A program made the position numbers and the translations under genes. DNA of 64,000 nucleotides from an uncultured Mucilaginibacter sp. (GTDB lineage: Bacteria; Bacteroidota; Bacteroidia; Sphingobacteriales; Sphingobacteriaceae), in contig NZ_CAMLHX010000013.1 in NCBI RefSeq assembly GCF_946479965.1, forward strand, positions 1-64,000, in the 5' to 3' direction. Below the pieces are notes generated by a model that was not told the origin of the DNA, ran no database searches, and saw only the letters and a list, made by a program, of their open reading frames with translations. This document shows, in pieces, positions 19,694 to 30,084 of this stretch; position 1 is the first letter of the stretch, and the number at the start of each line of letters is the position of its first letter.

Positions 19694-22600
19694 TTAAAAA
19701 GTAATGTTTGCACCTATAGTTACGTACCGGTAAAAAGGATAGCGTTCATTTCCAGCCGCATTCCTTGTTGTTTCCGGATCCCATTGATCACGCACGCCGG
19801 TCACTTCCCATAGGTCACTTCCTGCAACATAGAATCGTAAACTACTGATCGCTTTAGTCCGCTGTATTAAACTTTTAGGCAATGTATAACCGATAACCAG
19901 GTTCTTTAAACGAACATAAGCACCGTTCTCTACAGACCACGAAGACACCTGGTAATTATATCCGTTGATGCCATTGGTATGCAGGTTAGGATAATAGGCG
20001 GATGTATTCTGTGGAGTCCAGGTATTATTTAACCATTGTGTGGTTTGAGCCGAGCCAAGTGCTGTAAAAGGTGTACGCGAGTTGTTGACACTCCCGGCCC
20101 TAAAAATCGTCCTTTTGCCAACACCCTGAAAAATGGTGGTAAAATCGAACCCTTTGTACTGTAAGCCTAAGGTTAAACCAAAGGTATATCTTGGCACGTC
20201 AGTTCCCAAATAGATCAAATCACCCATATTTGTGGTTGAACTACCTGTAGTTAGCTTGCCATCACCATTAACGTCTACGAAATAATTATCACCCGGACGG
20301 AGGCCTGAGTTTTGCCCCGGTAAATTGGTAAGAGGGCTGGCAATAGGTATGCCGATAGTGTTCACGGTTCCGCCGGGATTATAATAAGTGGTATTATAGG
20401 CGTCTACCTGAGCTTGCGTTTGAAAACGGCCGCCATATTTCAATCCGAAATAAGATCCAAGGGGATAACCTTCTACTGTACCATTATAACCCGCGCCCAA
20501 TGCCGGTACGCCATTAAAATACACCAGTTTATTTTGGCTATCGGTAATGTTACCCGATATTGAATAACCAAACTCGCCAATATGATTGCGCCAGGTTAAC
20601 TGACCCTCCCAACCCCAGGTCTTTAATTCGCCGTTATTGGATTGAGGTGCGCCAATGCCCAATACGCCGGGATAAGTTATACTTACGAGCATATTGCGGT
20701 TTTGATTACGGAATACCTCAAACGTGCCGCTTAAATGGCCGTTTAAAACTCCAAAATCAATGCCTATATTTCGTTTTACAACCGTCTCCCAGGTTCTGTT
20801 GAGCGAAACAAGGTTACCCGTAGTTGAGGTTGCGGTAGCGATGGAAGAGCCTAAAAGGGTGCCGCTACTGCCCACATTTAGGGATTGCAGATAATCATAC
20901 AGACCTATCCCTCCCTGGCTACCCGATGTGGCATACGATACCCTTAGCTTCAACTCAGTAAAAATATTAGTCTTCTTTATAAAACCTTCTTCACTTAAAC
21001 GCCACCCACCCATTAAACTATAAAAAGGTTTCCAACGGGTTGACGCGATAAATTTGGAAGAACCATCATAACGACCGGTCGCTTCAAAAAGGTACTTACC
21101 TTTAAATGCATAAGTAGCCCGGGCAAAATAGGAGCCGAGAGCGTAGTGAGTTTGCGCCTCATCATTCGTTACAAAACCGGCGGTGGTACTTGTCAATCCG
21201 AGATTGAGCGAAGGAACGTCGTCACTGCCTAAATTGTAAGTCCGGGTATTAAACATATTATACTCGTCACGCTCGTAAGAACTGCCCACCATGATTGAAA
21301 CATCATGTATTGCATTAAAGGTATTTGTATAGTTTATCCGGCCAATCAGATTGTAGTAAGGATCATTAATTGTTTGACGGAAATAGTTCTGACTGCCACC
21401 GGTAGAGCCGCCCGCAGGTGCTGTAGTGCCGGTTTGATATTTATCGTCATATGAATAAAGACGAACAGTTTTGGTTTGTACGCGGGCATCTTGCCACCAA
21501 ACATTATAACCGGCCGTGCCCGAGAATGTAAAATGTTTAAGGAAATTATAAGTTAACGTAGTATTTAATAATGCGCGGGTATTATTTTCTAAGTTAGCCC
21601 CGCCATCTCTTAACAAACCGGCCGGACTGGCCACACCACCCCATTGATAAGGTTGACCAGACCGGGTGTACATGGGTACGCCTACTTGAAAACCACCACT
21701 TAACCCGCTGTAACTGCCTGTGGTGTATAAAGTGGGCTGTTGGATATTATTTTTCTCCAGGGAAACATTTGTTTCCAACTGTACCTTATCGCTAAACTTA
21801 TAGGTGTTGTTAAAGCGAAGATTATAGCGTTGGTTACCATTGGTGCCTATCCTAAGCTGACTGCCATCATTCAGGTAACCTAATGAGACGCGGTAGACAT
21901 TCTTATCGGTACCGCCCGAGACGCTCAGATTATGTTGCGTAGAAGTGGCACGGCCCCATAAAAACTGCTGCGTGGAAACATCCAGAAAGCCTAATTCCCT
22001 CACATCCAGGAACGCGGGTACCGGCAAGCCATTGTAGAATGCACCTGCCGTTATAGCACCGGTGGTATTTCCCGGAATTTGCGAAGCTAAAACAACCGTT
22101 CCTTTATTAGCTTTTGCAAAAATGGCCATTTGATACCATAAATCTGTAGCTGGCGCAATGCCATAGTTATCGTTTATTTTAGCTTGAGCTAAACCGTCTG
22201 ACCATTGATCGATATTGGTCACTTTTTGCTGCAAACCCAGTAGTTTTTCAGAAACGGAAGGATTATACTGCACCTGTATTTTGCCTATTTTGCCTTTTTT
22301 AGTGGTAATAAGCACTACGCCATATGCCGCACGTGCACCGTAAATTGATGCCGAACCATCTTTCAGAACTGATATGTTGTCGATATCATCCGGATTAATT
22401 GAATTTAGTTCGTTGTTATTATTCAGGGCAACACCATCAAGTATCACCAGTGGATCTTGCCCGTTAACAGAAGTAGCTCCGCGGATCTGAAAATTCCAGT
22501 TCTCCCGTCCCGGTTGAGCCGAGGATCTGGTTACCACCATACCCGGAACCTGGCCTTGTAAGTTAGCAATAGGGTTGTTGGTCGGACCACGGTCCTGAAA

Positions 22601-23017
22601 GACTTTGGCACTTACCGTTGAAATAGCGCCGACTATAGACGGCTTTTTTTGCGTACCATAAGCAACAATTACAACTTCGCTCAGCCCTGTATTATCGGGT
22701 GCAAGTCTGATAATCATTTGTTTAGAAGCGTCTGCAGTTACCTTTGCAGCTACATAGCCGATGCTGTTAACCTGCAAAACGCCCCCGGCGGGAGCGTTAA
22801 TTTCGAAATCGCCATTAACACCTGCAGCAACGCTGGTCTTTGAATTCACTAAAACGACAGTAGCGCCGATGATCGGCTCTCCGGTTTCTGCGTCCAATAC
22901 TTTCCCGGTAACGCCTTGGATCTGTCCAAAAGCAAAATTGCAGGAAAGTGCAAGGAACAGCAATAGAAGGAAACGACTAAATCGCCACTTTTTACTGTAA
23001 AAAAAAATCATAATCAT
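19694..23017 (-). CDS. susC: SusC/RagA-family TonB-linked outer membrane transporter
   Basis: 1107 residues. Signal peptide (about 1-31), a carboxypeptidase-regulatory-like beta-sandwich (VTGKVLDAETGEPIIGATVVL, about 35-115), a TonB-plug domain (VVIVAYGTQKKPSIVGAIS, then IRGATSVNGQDPLVILDGV and SINPDDIDNISVLKDGSASIYGARAAYGV), and the 22-strand barrel ending in aromatic YVTIGANITF. It lacks the extra STN signalling domain used for sigma/anti-sigma control, which agrees with regulation by the HTCS rather than by an ECF/FecR pair. It imports oligosaccharides across the outer membrane using TonB energy, together with SusD. Confidence 0.96.
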   Translation of the reverse strand: MIMIFFYSKKWRFSRFLLLLFLALSCNFAFGQIQGVTGKVLDAETGEPIIGATVVLVNSKTSVAAGVNGDFEINAPAGGVLQVNSIGYVAAKVTADASKQMIIRLAPDNTGLSEVVIVAYGTQKKPSIVGAISTVSAKVFQDRGPTNNPIANLQGQVPGMVVTRSSAQPGRENWNFQIRGATSVNGQDPLVILDGVALNNNNELNSINPDDIDNISVLKDGSASIYGARAAYGVVLITTKKGKIGKIQVQYNPSVSEKLLGLQQKVTNIDQWSDGLAQAKINDNYGIAPATDLWYQMAIFAKANKGTVVLASQIPGNTTGAITAGAFYNGLPVPAFLDVRELGFLDVSTQQFLWGRATSTQHNLSVSGGTDKNVYRVSLGYLNDGSQLRIGTNGNQRYNLRFNNTYKFSDKVQLETNVSLEKNNIQQPTLYTTGSYSGLSGGFQVGVPMYTRSGQPYQWGGVASPAGLLRDGGANLENNTRALLNTTLTYNFLKHFTFSGTAGYNVWWQDARVQTKTVRLYSYDDKYQTGTTAPAGGSTGGSQNYFRQTINDPYYNLIGRINYTNTFNAIHDVSIMVGSSYERDEYNMFNTRTYNLGSDDVPSLNLGLTSTTAGFVTNDEAQTHYALGSYFARATYAFKGKYLFEATGRYDGSSKFIASTRWKPFYSLMGGWRLSEEGFIKKTNIFTELKLRVSYATSGSQGGIGLYDYLQSLNVGSSGTLLGSSIATATSTTGNLVSLNRTWETVVKRNIGIDFGVLNGHLSGTFEVFRNQNRNMLVSITYPGVLGIGAPQSNNGELKTWGWEGQLTWRNHIGEFGYSISGNITDSQNKLVYFNGVPALGAGYNGTVEGYPLGSYFGLKYGGRFQTQAQVDAYNTTYYNPGGTVNTIGIPIASPLTNLPGQNSGLRPGDNYFVDVNGDGKLTTGSSTTNMGDLIYLGTDVPRYTFGLTLGLQYKGFDFTTIFQGVGKRTIFRAGSVNNSRTPFTALGSAQTTQWLNNTWTPQNTSAYYPNLHTNGINGYNYQVSSWSVENGAYVRLKNLVIGYTLPKSLIQRTKAISSLRFYVAGSDLWEVTGVRDQWDPETTRNAAGNERYPFYRYVTIGANITF

Positions 23018-23190
23018 TTAATTTAGGGTGTATAACAATGTGTTGAATCACTTGCAAGTCATTAGACTTTAAGGTGTTGTTCTTAGCTACAGACAAGCAA
23101 AAGGGAGCTTTATACTCACTTCTTCAATTTTTTAATAAATGAAGACCAAATGCTAATAACTGCTCATGATGATGGCTAAAATCGCTCACC

Positions 23191-23386
23191 GTTTGCTCCG
23201 CTTGTGTGGTGAAACAAACGGAACAAAGCGGAACAAGATCTTTTGTAAATTTCTGATAATTAGGCCACTAGTTTTTAAAGAGGAAAAAAGCGAAACAACT
23301 TATAAGTCAGGAAATTTAGCTATGGAAATTGCTTAAGCTGCTCATTAGCAATGTGCTATATAAATGGGTGGATAGCGGAACAAGAT
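23191..23386 (+). repeat. Dispersed intergenic repeat, copy 1
   Basis: This stretch of the 561-nt gap upstream of SusC shares several islands in the same order with 51822-52028: GTGAAACAAA followed by GGAACAAAGCGGA, then GTCAGGAAATTTAGCT, a TAGCA..TGCT segment and a GCGGA.CAAGA end. The copies are diverged, with different spacer lengths, and neither has a reading frame. The remainder of the gap (23018-23190) must hold the SusC promoter and 5' leader; I see no exact Bacteroidota promoter consensus there. Confidence 0.6.
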
Positions 23387-23423
23387 TGAAGCATAATTCC
23401 GGGTTAAAATCTGCCGAAAAGAA

Positions 23424-23449
23424 AAGCCCCTGATTTTCGTCAGAGGCTT
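23424..23449 (-). terminator. Terminator after propeller-protein/lipoprotein operon
   Basis: A 10-bp stem (AAGCCCCTGA / TCAGAGGCTT, one G-T pair) with a 6-nt loop. On the minus strand it is followed by TTCTTTTC. It lies about 130 nt beyond the lipoprotein stop codon at 23579. Confidence 0.75.
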
Positions 23450-23551
23450 CAACTGCTTACGTTGTACTAATTAGCTGTAGGAATAGTATAATATCTTACT
23501 ATCAATTGTTTGTGAAATCTGAGTTTTTTTCCCTCTTTTTTGGTAAAACTA

Positions 23552-23578
23552 TTTAAGACGAGACCTTCTCGTCTTAAA
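23552..23578 (-). terminator. Perfect hairpin abutting a stop codon
   Basis: A 12-bp perfect stem (TTTAAGACGAGA / TCTCGTCTTAAA) with a 3-nt loop lies immediately after the lipoprotein stop codon at 23579. There is no adjacent T-run, so it may protect the mRNA 3' end or act with the terminator further on. Confidence 0.6.
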
Positions 23579-24274
23579 TCAGTTGATATCGAACTGAAAA
23601 ATATTTGAAGTGCTTAAGTTTCCCTTTTTATCTTTTGTTACTACCAGCCAGTAATAGGTTAAACCTTTTTGTACTGTTATTCCCCTTAACAGCATTTCTG
23701 TTATCCCGCTTTTTAATAAAACCAAAGCATTTTTGTCGGTACTCATATAGATGTCATATCCGGCAATGTCGTTATCAACGTCGCTGCTATTCCACACTAC
23801 ATCTATTTTATTGTCCGGAGCTTTAACTACTTCGCCGTTTAAAGGGTAATTGACCACAGCTGGAAAGGGCGCATAATCTACAGTTTGCACGCCCGAAGTG
23901 TAAAATCGCCAAATATCACTTTTCTGGGTTACAGAAACATTAAGCTTACTTGACACAATATACCACTCATAGGGGGTGTTGCGTTTAAGCAATACGGAAA
24001 TTGTTGTTTCGCTTGTTGATTTTACTATCTGTTGGCCAGTTAAAAGATCTTTTATTGTCAAACTATAAACATCAGTATTTTCAGCCTGATCCCATTTAAA
24101 AAGCACAAGTGTTTGCGTATTGCTTTGTTCTGTGCCGGTTGTACACAATGAATTCTTTCCCGGCAGTACCAACGTACTTTTGGCCGGGTTTTTTGGTTGC
24201 GGCGCAGCAGGCTCTTTTTTTCCGCATCCAACTACAAGCAGCGTCCCTACAATTAGCAGTATTAGCTTTTTCAT
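23579..24274 (-). CDS. FN3-like surface lipoprotein
   Basis: 231 residues. Signal peptide with lipobox VVGC (Cys near residue 17). After a Pro/Lys-rich linker there are two beta-sandwich domains of fibronectin III style (TLVLFKWDQAENTDVYSLTI..., and DNKIDVVWNSSDVDNDIAGYDIYMS...), each about 90 residues. No catalytic motif is visible. Its ATG overlaps the TGA of the giant propeller gene upstream (ATGA at 24271-24274), so the two are translationally coupled and probably act together at the cell surface. Function unknown; adhesion or anchoring is a guess. Confidence 0.75.
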   Translation of the reverse strand: MKKLILLIVGTLLVVGCGKKEPAAPQPKNPAKSTLVLPGKNSLCTTGTEQSNTQTLVLFKWDQAENTDVYSLTIKDLLTGQQIVKSTSETTISVLLKRNTPYEWYIVSSKLNVSVTQKSDIWRFYTSGVQTVDYAPFPAVVNYPLNGEVVKAPDNKIDVVWNSSDVDNDIAGYDIYMSTDKNALVLLKSGITEMLLRGITVQKGLTYYWLVVTKDKKGNLSTSNIFQFDIN

Positions 24275-27200
24275 TTTTTTATAATTTTAAACGCCTTTTT
24301 TGAGCCGTCAATACTCAAGATCAACGAATAAGTGCCTGGCATTGTTATGTTTGAAAGTTGCACTGCGATAGTGTTCCAGGGGTTCAAAAATTCCTTACTA
24401 TATACTTTTAACCCAATGTTTGAATAAATCTCTACGGTTGCTTTAGCGACCTTCTTTTCGCCGATGTTCAGATAGACTATATCTTCAAAAGGGTTTGGAT
24501 AAGGTTTGTCGTCGTCAGATGCGCTTATTATCCGTTGTACAACACCTTGGCATGCTTTATCAGTAGTTACATTTAACTGATTTTTACCTGGTTGGAGAGG
24601 TAAGTTCAAACTGCTGTCCGTAGTACTATATACAACACCATTTAACTGTACGTTATATACGCTTGCCCCAGAAAGTGTAAGACTGATACCGGTGCCCTGT
24701 TGGTTTATTGTAGAAAATACAGAAAGATCTGCAGGTTCGGCCACCTGTAAGGTAAAGCATTGCTTAAAATCTGTGCGGCCGTCAATCGTTATACAAACTG
24801 CATAGCTGCCACCACTCAGATTTTCTAATTTTCCCGACGAAGTAAATTTAATACTACTGTTGACACCCGGCCCCTTTATTTCTGCCGTATAGTTATAAGC
24901 GCCCTTGGCGGTTATGGCTATGCTTCCGTCTTTTGCGCCGCGGCAGGTAACGTTTTTTGCCGATGCTGTAAAATTATCCATTGGTAGGTTAAGGCCCTCA
25001 CTTATTGCCCAGGGTTTTGATGCCAGGCTGAGCGAGTCAAGGCTTACGCGTACGGTATAATTTCCGGCAGTTCTGGCCACATAGCTGGATGTTGTAGCCC
25101 CATCAATTATTTTATCATCCTTTATCCATTGAAAGGTATACCGGTTACCTGCTGCCGTATTTAAGGTGGTGTTGCCTCCTTTTTCAATTATTTTGGTACT
25201 CCCGGTAATTTCCGGAACAGGGAAAATCTGCAGTCCATTTATCGTGCCTGTACCATAACTATTGGTAACCTTAATAGCGCCCGATATGGTGCCAGGTGCT
25301 ACCAAAGCTGTTAAAACAGACGATGACAGAATATTGAATTTGGCCGCTTTAACATCGCCAAAGCTCACATCTGTAACATTATTAAAGTTTATGCCCGTTA
25401 ACGTTACTGTGGTGCCTACCTGAGCAACAGGAGGCGAGAACGCAGTAATAACCGGTGCCAGGGTGGTTACAAACGAATATTGGTCGCCATAGGTTGTAGC
25501 CCCATTGCTAACGGCTGCTATGCGATAATAATAAGTTGTGCCCGATTTTAAATTGGTTAACACAGCAGAATGTAATGCTGAGCCGCTCCCTGCGGCAATT
25601 GACATTTCCTGGCTTTTAAACGGGTTTACCAACGAGCTAACATCACTATACTCAAAATAGACTATCGCATCGTTCCCATTGTCGTCAACCGAGCCATTTA
25701 AAGTAGCCCCTGCCAAGGTAATATTAGTGGGTTTTAACGTTGTTACCACCGGCGTGGACCTAAACATACTGAAATATCCGGTTGCACTGGCAGCACGGCC
25801 GCTTGAGAGTAATGTGTGGGCATCGGCACTCATCCCTATGTTATACCCTAAATAGGTGGGATAGAAGCTTTTTGAAATATTTTTATCTACTAGTTTCCAA
25901 ACAGAATCTTTCAGTTTGAAAGTGTAAATTACTCCGTCATTAAAATCAGTTGAGTTGCCGCCTATAATAATTGTACTTGCATCGGCAGAGATAGCCAGGC
26001 CGAACGTTAGATCTACTGCGCGATTATCGTCATAAAACGATAAGGGACCTCCGTACTGCTTCCAGCTATCACCCGTACGTTTAAATACGGATGCAAGGTC
26101 GTTGCTACCGCCCGAGTACCATGAATCACCAACAGAAACCAGTGTGTTTCCATCGGCGCTTAAAGCCAGCGAAGTACCCTGCGACTGATACGGCCCGCCG
26201 TTGACCCCCCTGAACTTTTGCCCCTGTTGTTGCCAAACCCCATTGCTGTTTTTCTTAAAAACCCAAATTGAGCCGGCGTAATTATTATCGTTATATTTTG
26301 CAAAGGCCGCGGTATTGCCGTCGGCGCTTATTGTAACGGTTGTTCCATCGTAAGGTTCAGTACTATCAGTAGCCGATAAACGAACGCCTTGCGTTGACCA
26401 TACATCGCCCTCCCTTGTAAATATCATAGCTCCTCCACTAGTTGATACGATCATGCTGTTTCCGTCAGCACTTAATACCGCGTATGCTAACCACGTACCG
26501 TCTATCGCCGGAACTGTTAATGAAGCCTGTTGCGACCATGTTTCGCCGTTGCGCACATAAACCACAATCTGATTTCCATTTTTGCCTACAAGCGTGTTTC
26601 CGTCGGCACTTAAGGCGCATGGCCTTTGGGTAGACATTGTTGGTATATTGCTTTGTTTTACCCAGGCATTTCCCTGTAGCTTATAAACCCACATTTCTGT
26701 CTTTTCAGTGGGGCCTGAAGTTTCTAATTGTATCACGGCGGTGCTACCATCGGCACTGATGTTGACAAGTGTTTCGTTGATAAGATAAGTCGGCGGCGTA
26801 TAAGAGCCAACGAGATGCGTTGTAGCGCTGGTTTTAGTGGGGTAGGATGTAGTTGCGGGAGTAAATGATCCGCCCGAAACAGTGCCGGTAGAAGTGGTTA
26901 CCTGTACATTGCCTTTTGTTGCGCCCGGCATAACCATGCAGGTTAACAAATTGTTTGTTTTTGATACGATGGTAGCGTCTACACCGCCAATGAGCACCGA
27001 AAGTGCACCTGTTAGGTATTGACCATTTATAGTAACAATTGTGCCCGGCGGCCCGGCAGCCGGGCTAACCGACGTGATAACAGGTGGAGCGCTTTCTGTT
27101 ATGAATTTCTTAATATCGCCACGAACGGTATCAACACCTATGGCATTTATACGAAAGTAATATACCTGGCCCCGTGTTAAACCCGTTAGTGTTGATGAAA

Positions 27201-30084
27201 AGTTTACGGAACCGTCGGCGGCCGCAACCGTATTTTTCCCACTTATTGAAGCGATTTTTGCATTGCTTAAACCGGCCGATGTGCTGTATTCAAAGGCTAC
27301 TGATGCCGAGGCCCCGTTAGCATTCACTGTTCCCTTTAAAACGGCCCCGGTATTGGTAACATCTGTTGGTACAAGGGTAGTGGCAAGCGGCAAAGGGGTT
27401 TGTTTGTATAACCATACGGCCCCTTGGCTTGCGTTGTCAAAGTGATTGCCTTTAACTATGATATTGCCATCAGAACTCATAGCTAAGGCATTTCCGGTAG
27501 AGACGGCATTTGTTAAACCCGCGGGTAAAAGAGGATTAGCTTGTTGCACGTATTGGCCACTTACTAATTTATACGTAATAAGCTGTTCGGTAGCATTGCT
27601 TTTTTTTGTTCCGGATATAACAAGTATTCCGGCATCGGTACGCATGGCTATCAGGTTTCCAAATAAATTGCTCTCATTTTCACCCGTTGGGGATTTAATC
27701 CCCGAAAGAAAATCAGGACTATAGGAATTGTATTGCGATTTATATATCCATGCCGACCCTTTATCCTGATTGTCATTGGGAGCGCTTATTAAGCATGTAT
27801 TTCCATCGGCACTTATGGCCACCGAGCTGCCAAAATGAGCTGCCCCGGTAAGGCCTTTAGGTTCAATTTGATAGGCCTGTGCCCAGGTGCCATTGGTTGT
27901 CTTATAAACAAAAGCAGTACCTGTACCGCTATTGTGAAGCGGCGAACCAATCAATATGGTGTTACCAGCCGCGTTTACTGCAATTGTGTTATTGGATGTA
28001 AATCCATATTGAAATGAAAACCGGGCTGTTTCTTTCCAAGTACCGTTTACGCGGTTAAAAATCCAAACAATGCCGTTACTTAATGTCTGATTAGTGCCAC
28101 CTACCACTAAGGTATTCCCATTGCCGCTAAGTGCAACGCACCGGCCCTGGCCAAATTTGAATCTGCTCTCGGTAAAAACCAGCTTTTTTCCTTGCTGTGT
28201 CCAGCTCGTTCCGTTCCGGGTATACACCCAAACAGCGCCGGTGCCGTCGTTATCATTATTGCCTCCAACAGCCGCTGTATTTCCATCGGCGCTTATTGCT
28301 ACCGCGATGCCCTGACCCGCAGCACCAATTGCCCCTGTTCCAATCAGTTTTGTGCCTTGCTGTACCCACTTATCATTTTCTCTTAAATATACCCATGCTG
28401 CGCCTGCATTACTGTTATCGGTATTGCCACCAACAATGGCAGTATTGCCATCAGCACTAACCGCAGCGGCAAACCCGTAATTTGCTGCGCCAGCGCTGCC
28501 TGCACCCGTTAACTTGCTGCCCATAGCAGCAAACGATGCCGAGAAAGGGGCGTGATCAAAGTTTTTGGCTGCAACAGAAGTGCCCCCTAAGGTTGTTACG
28601 CTGATTGAACCTGTGCCCAATTGTGGTAAGGCTATTGCAACAATTTCGGTATTTGAATTGGATATTACGAGCGCTTTCGCGCCACCTATATATACCTCTG
28701 ATGCATTGACCAGATCGGTTCCCTTTATGGTTACCAGCGTACCCGGCGAAACATTTTGCGGACTGAAAGAGGAAATCACAGGTGGATTTTTATTGGCAAC
28801 CGTAGCTATATTTAAAATGTATGAACCGCTACCCGACGCATTGTAAGCAGTAACTCTGTAATCTGTTGCCGGTGTTACAACTGTAGCCGCGCCGCTTATA
28901 GCACCGGTAAATGGGTTAAAATCCATACCCACAGGCAGTGGTTTATTTATGGCATAACCTGTTATTACTATTTTTCTGATGAGGTTATTGTAAACATCAG
29001 CTACAAACAAATTTCCTTTGCCGTCCTGCGCCATGCCTTTAGGCAATATTAAGCCTGCTTCTTTTCCAATTCCATCGTCGCTGCCGGCCATCGTAAAATA
29101 GTCGACTTTTTTTCCTGCTACCTCGTTGACTTCGCCCTGCGGCGATAGTACATAAATACTGTTATCCGAGGTAAAATAAATATCGCCGGAAGGACTGATA
29201 CTTAAACTGGCTGGTCCGCCGGTAGTTGAAAAGAAGGACCCAGGTGCTATAGTTGTTACTGTACCGTCAGGCGTGATTTTGCGGAGACTCCAATTATCAC
29301 AGACAAATATATTTCCGGCCCGGTCTGTAGTTAGATAACCAGGCTGATAAAATGAAGCAGAGGCTCCTACACCGTCGATTGATACTTGCTTGCTTGCTTT
29401 GTTACCGGCCAGGGTGGTTACCACACCCTGCGGCGAAATCTTTCTTACAACCGGCGCGCTAAATTCACTAACATAAATATTTCCTGCAGCATCAAGAGCT
29501 ATGCTGCGTGGATGACCAATTGAGGCCCCAGTGCCGGTACCATCTTTTGAAGCGTAATCACCATCCCCTGCCAGGGTAGTTACCACGGCCAGCGGTGTTA
29601 CCTTCCGTATCCGATTGTTTAACATGTCGGCCACATACAGGTTGTCTGCGGCGTCGATAGCCAAAGCAATCGGGTGGTAAAAATTTGCTGAAGTGCCGGT
29701 TCCGTCTTTAAAACCCTCCGTTCCGCCGGCGAATGTCTCTACCATGCCGGTGGGTGTTATCTTTCTTATCCGGTTGTTTAACTGGTCGGCAACAAAAATG
29801 TTCCCTTTTGAATCTATCGCTATCCCCTCAGCCTGATTAAAACTGGCTGCAGATCCATTCCCGTCGGCATAGCCGGCTGTGCCATTGCCCGCGACTGTTG
29901 TTACCTGCCCGAAGTGGGTTGCCGGTACCGAGCCACCCGTGTTAACAGGAGTTAATGGGCTGATATTTATGCCGGTAGTATAGGTTTTAGCGTTGCCGGC
30001 GTAACTTATAACAGGTGTCTGCGCATATGAGCCTATAGCGATAAAAAGCAGCCCATGGAGAAAAAGTAATATTTGGGATCTCAT
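24271..30084 (-). CDS. Giant secreted multi-propeller protein with T9SS-type C-terminus
   Basis: 1937 residues. Signal peptide (ending GSYAQ); an NHL-type propeller (repeats such as GIAIDSKGNIFVADQLNNRI, about residues 60-375); IPT/TIG and FN3-like domains; a first set of seven blades with the motif VAISADGNTAAVGG; an FN3 and IPT pair (VTSVSPAAGPPGTIVTI); a second set of seven such blades (VTISADGNTAAFAK and variants); FN3, IPT and Ig-like domains; then a C-terminal sorting domain with PYPNPFEDIVYLNI and a basic end KAFKIIKK typical of type IX secretion cargo. No enzyme motif is seen. The family is common in Bacteroidota, and its role (adhesion, surface scaffold) is unknown. It lies upstream of and overlaps the FN3 lipoprotein. 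Confidence 0.85.
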   Translation of the reverse strand: MRSQILLFLHGLLFIAIGSYAQTPVISYAGNAKTYTTGINISPLTPVNTGGSVPATHFGQVTTVAGNGTAGYADGNGSAASFNQAEGIAIDSKGNIFVADQLNNRIRKITPTGMVETFAGGTEGFKDGTGTSANFYHPIALAIDAADNLYVADMLNNRIRKVTPLAVVTTLAGDGDYASKDGTGTGASIGHPRSIALDAAGNIYVSEFSAPVVRKISPQGVVTTLAGNKASKQVSIDGVGASASFYQPGYLTTDRAGNIFVCDNWSLRKITPDGTVTTIAPGSFFSTTGGPASLSISPSGDIYFTSDNSIYVLSPQGEVNEVAGKKVDYFTMAGSDDGIGKEAGLILPKGMAQDGKGNLFVADVYNNLIRKIVITGYAINKPLPVGMDFNPFTGAISGAATVVTPATDYRVTAYNASGSGSYILNIATVANKNPPVISSFSPQNVSPGTLVTIKGTDLVNASEVYIGGAKALVISNSNTEIVAIALPQLGTGSISVTTLGGTSVAAKNFDHAPFSASFAAMGSKLTGAGSAGAANYGFAAAVSADGNTAIVGGNTDNSNAGAAWVYLRENDKWVQQGTKLIGTGAIGAAGQGIAVAISADGNTAAVGGNNDNDGTGAVWVYTRNGTSWTQQGKKLVFTESRFKFGQGRCVALSGNGNTLVVGGTNQTLSNGIVWIFNRVNGTWKETARFSFQYGFTSNNTIAVNAAGNTILIGSPLHNSGTGTAFVYKTTNGTWAQAYQIEPKGLTGAAHFGSSVAISADGNTCLISAPNDNQDKGSAWIYKSQYNSYSPDFLSGIKSPTGENESNLFGNLIAMRTDAGILVISGTKKSNATEQLITYKLVSGQYVQQANPLLPAGLTNAVSTGNALAMSSDGNIIVKGNHFDNASQGAVWLYKQTPLPLATTLVPTDVTNTGAVLKGTVNANGASASVAFEYSTSAGLSNAKIASISGKNTVAAADGSVNFSSTLTGLTRGQVYYFRINAIGVDTVRGDIKKFITESAPPVITSVSPAAGPPGTIVTINGQYLTGALSVLIGGVDATIVSKTNNLLTCMVMPGATKGNVQVTTSTGTVSGGSFTPATTSYPTKTSATTHLVGSYTPPTYLINETLVNISADGSTAVIQLETSGPTEKTEMWVYKLQGNAWVKQSNIPTMSTQRPCALSADGNTLVGKNGNQIVVYVRNGETWSQQASLTVPAIDGTWLAYAVLSADGNSMIVSTSGGAMIFTREGDVWSTQGVRLSATDSTEPYDGTTVTISADGNTAAFAKYNDNNYAGSIWVFKKNSNGVWQQQGQKFRGVNGGPYQSQGTSLALSADGNTLVSVGDSWYSGGSNDLASVFKRTGDSWKQYGGPLSFYDDNRAVDLTFGLAISADASTIIIGGNSTDFNDGVIYTFKLKDSVWKLVDKNISKSFYPTYLGYNIGMSADAHTLLSSGRAASATGYFSMFRSTPVVTTLKPTNITLAGATLNGSVDDNGNDAIVYFEYSDVSSLVNPFKSQEMSIAAGSGSALHSAVLTNLKSGTTYYYRIAAVSNGATTYGDQYSFVTTLAPVITAFSPPVAQVGTTVTLTGINFNNVTDVSFGDVKAAKFNILSSSVLTALVAPGTISGAIKVTNSYGTGTINGLQIFPVPEITGSTKIIEKGGNTTLNTAAGNRYTFQWIKDDKIIDGATTSSYVARTAGNYTVRVSLDSLSLASKPWAISEGLNLPMDNFTASAKNVTCRGAKDGSIAITAKGAYNYTAEIKGPGVNSSIKFTSSGKLENLSGGSYAVCITIDGRTDFKQCFTLQVAEPADLSVFSTINQQGTGISLTLSGASVYNVQLNGVVYSTTDSSLNLPLQPGKNQLNVTTDKACQGVVQRIISASDDDKPYPNPFEDIVYLNIGEKKVAKATVEIYSNIGLKVYSKEFLNPWNTIAVQLSNITMPGTYSLILSIDGSKKAFKIIKK

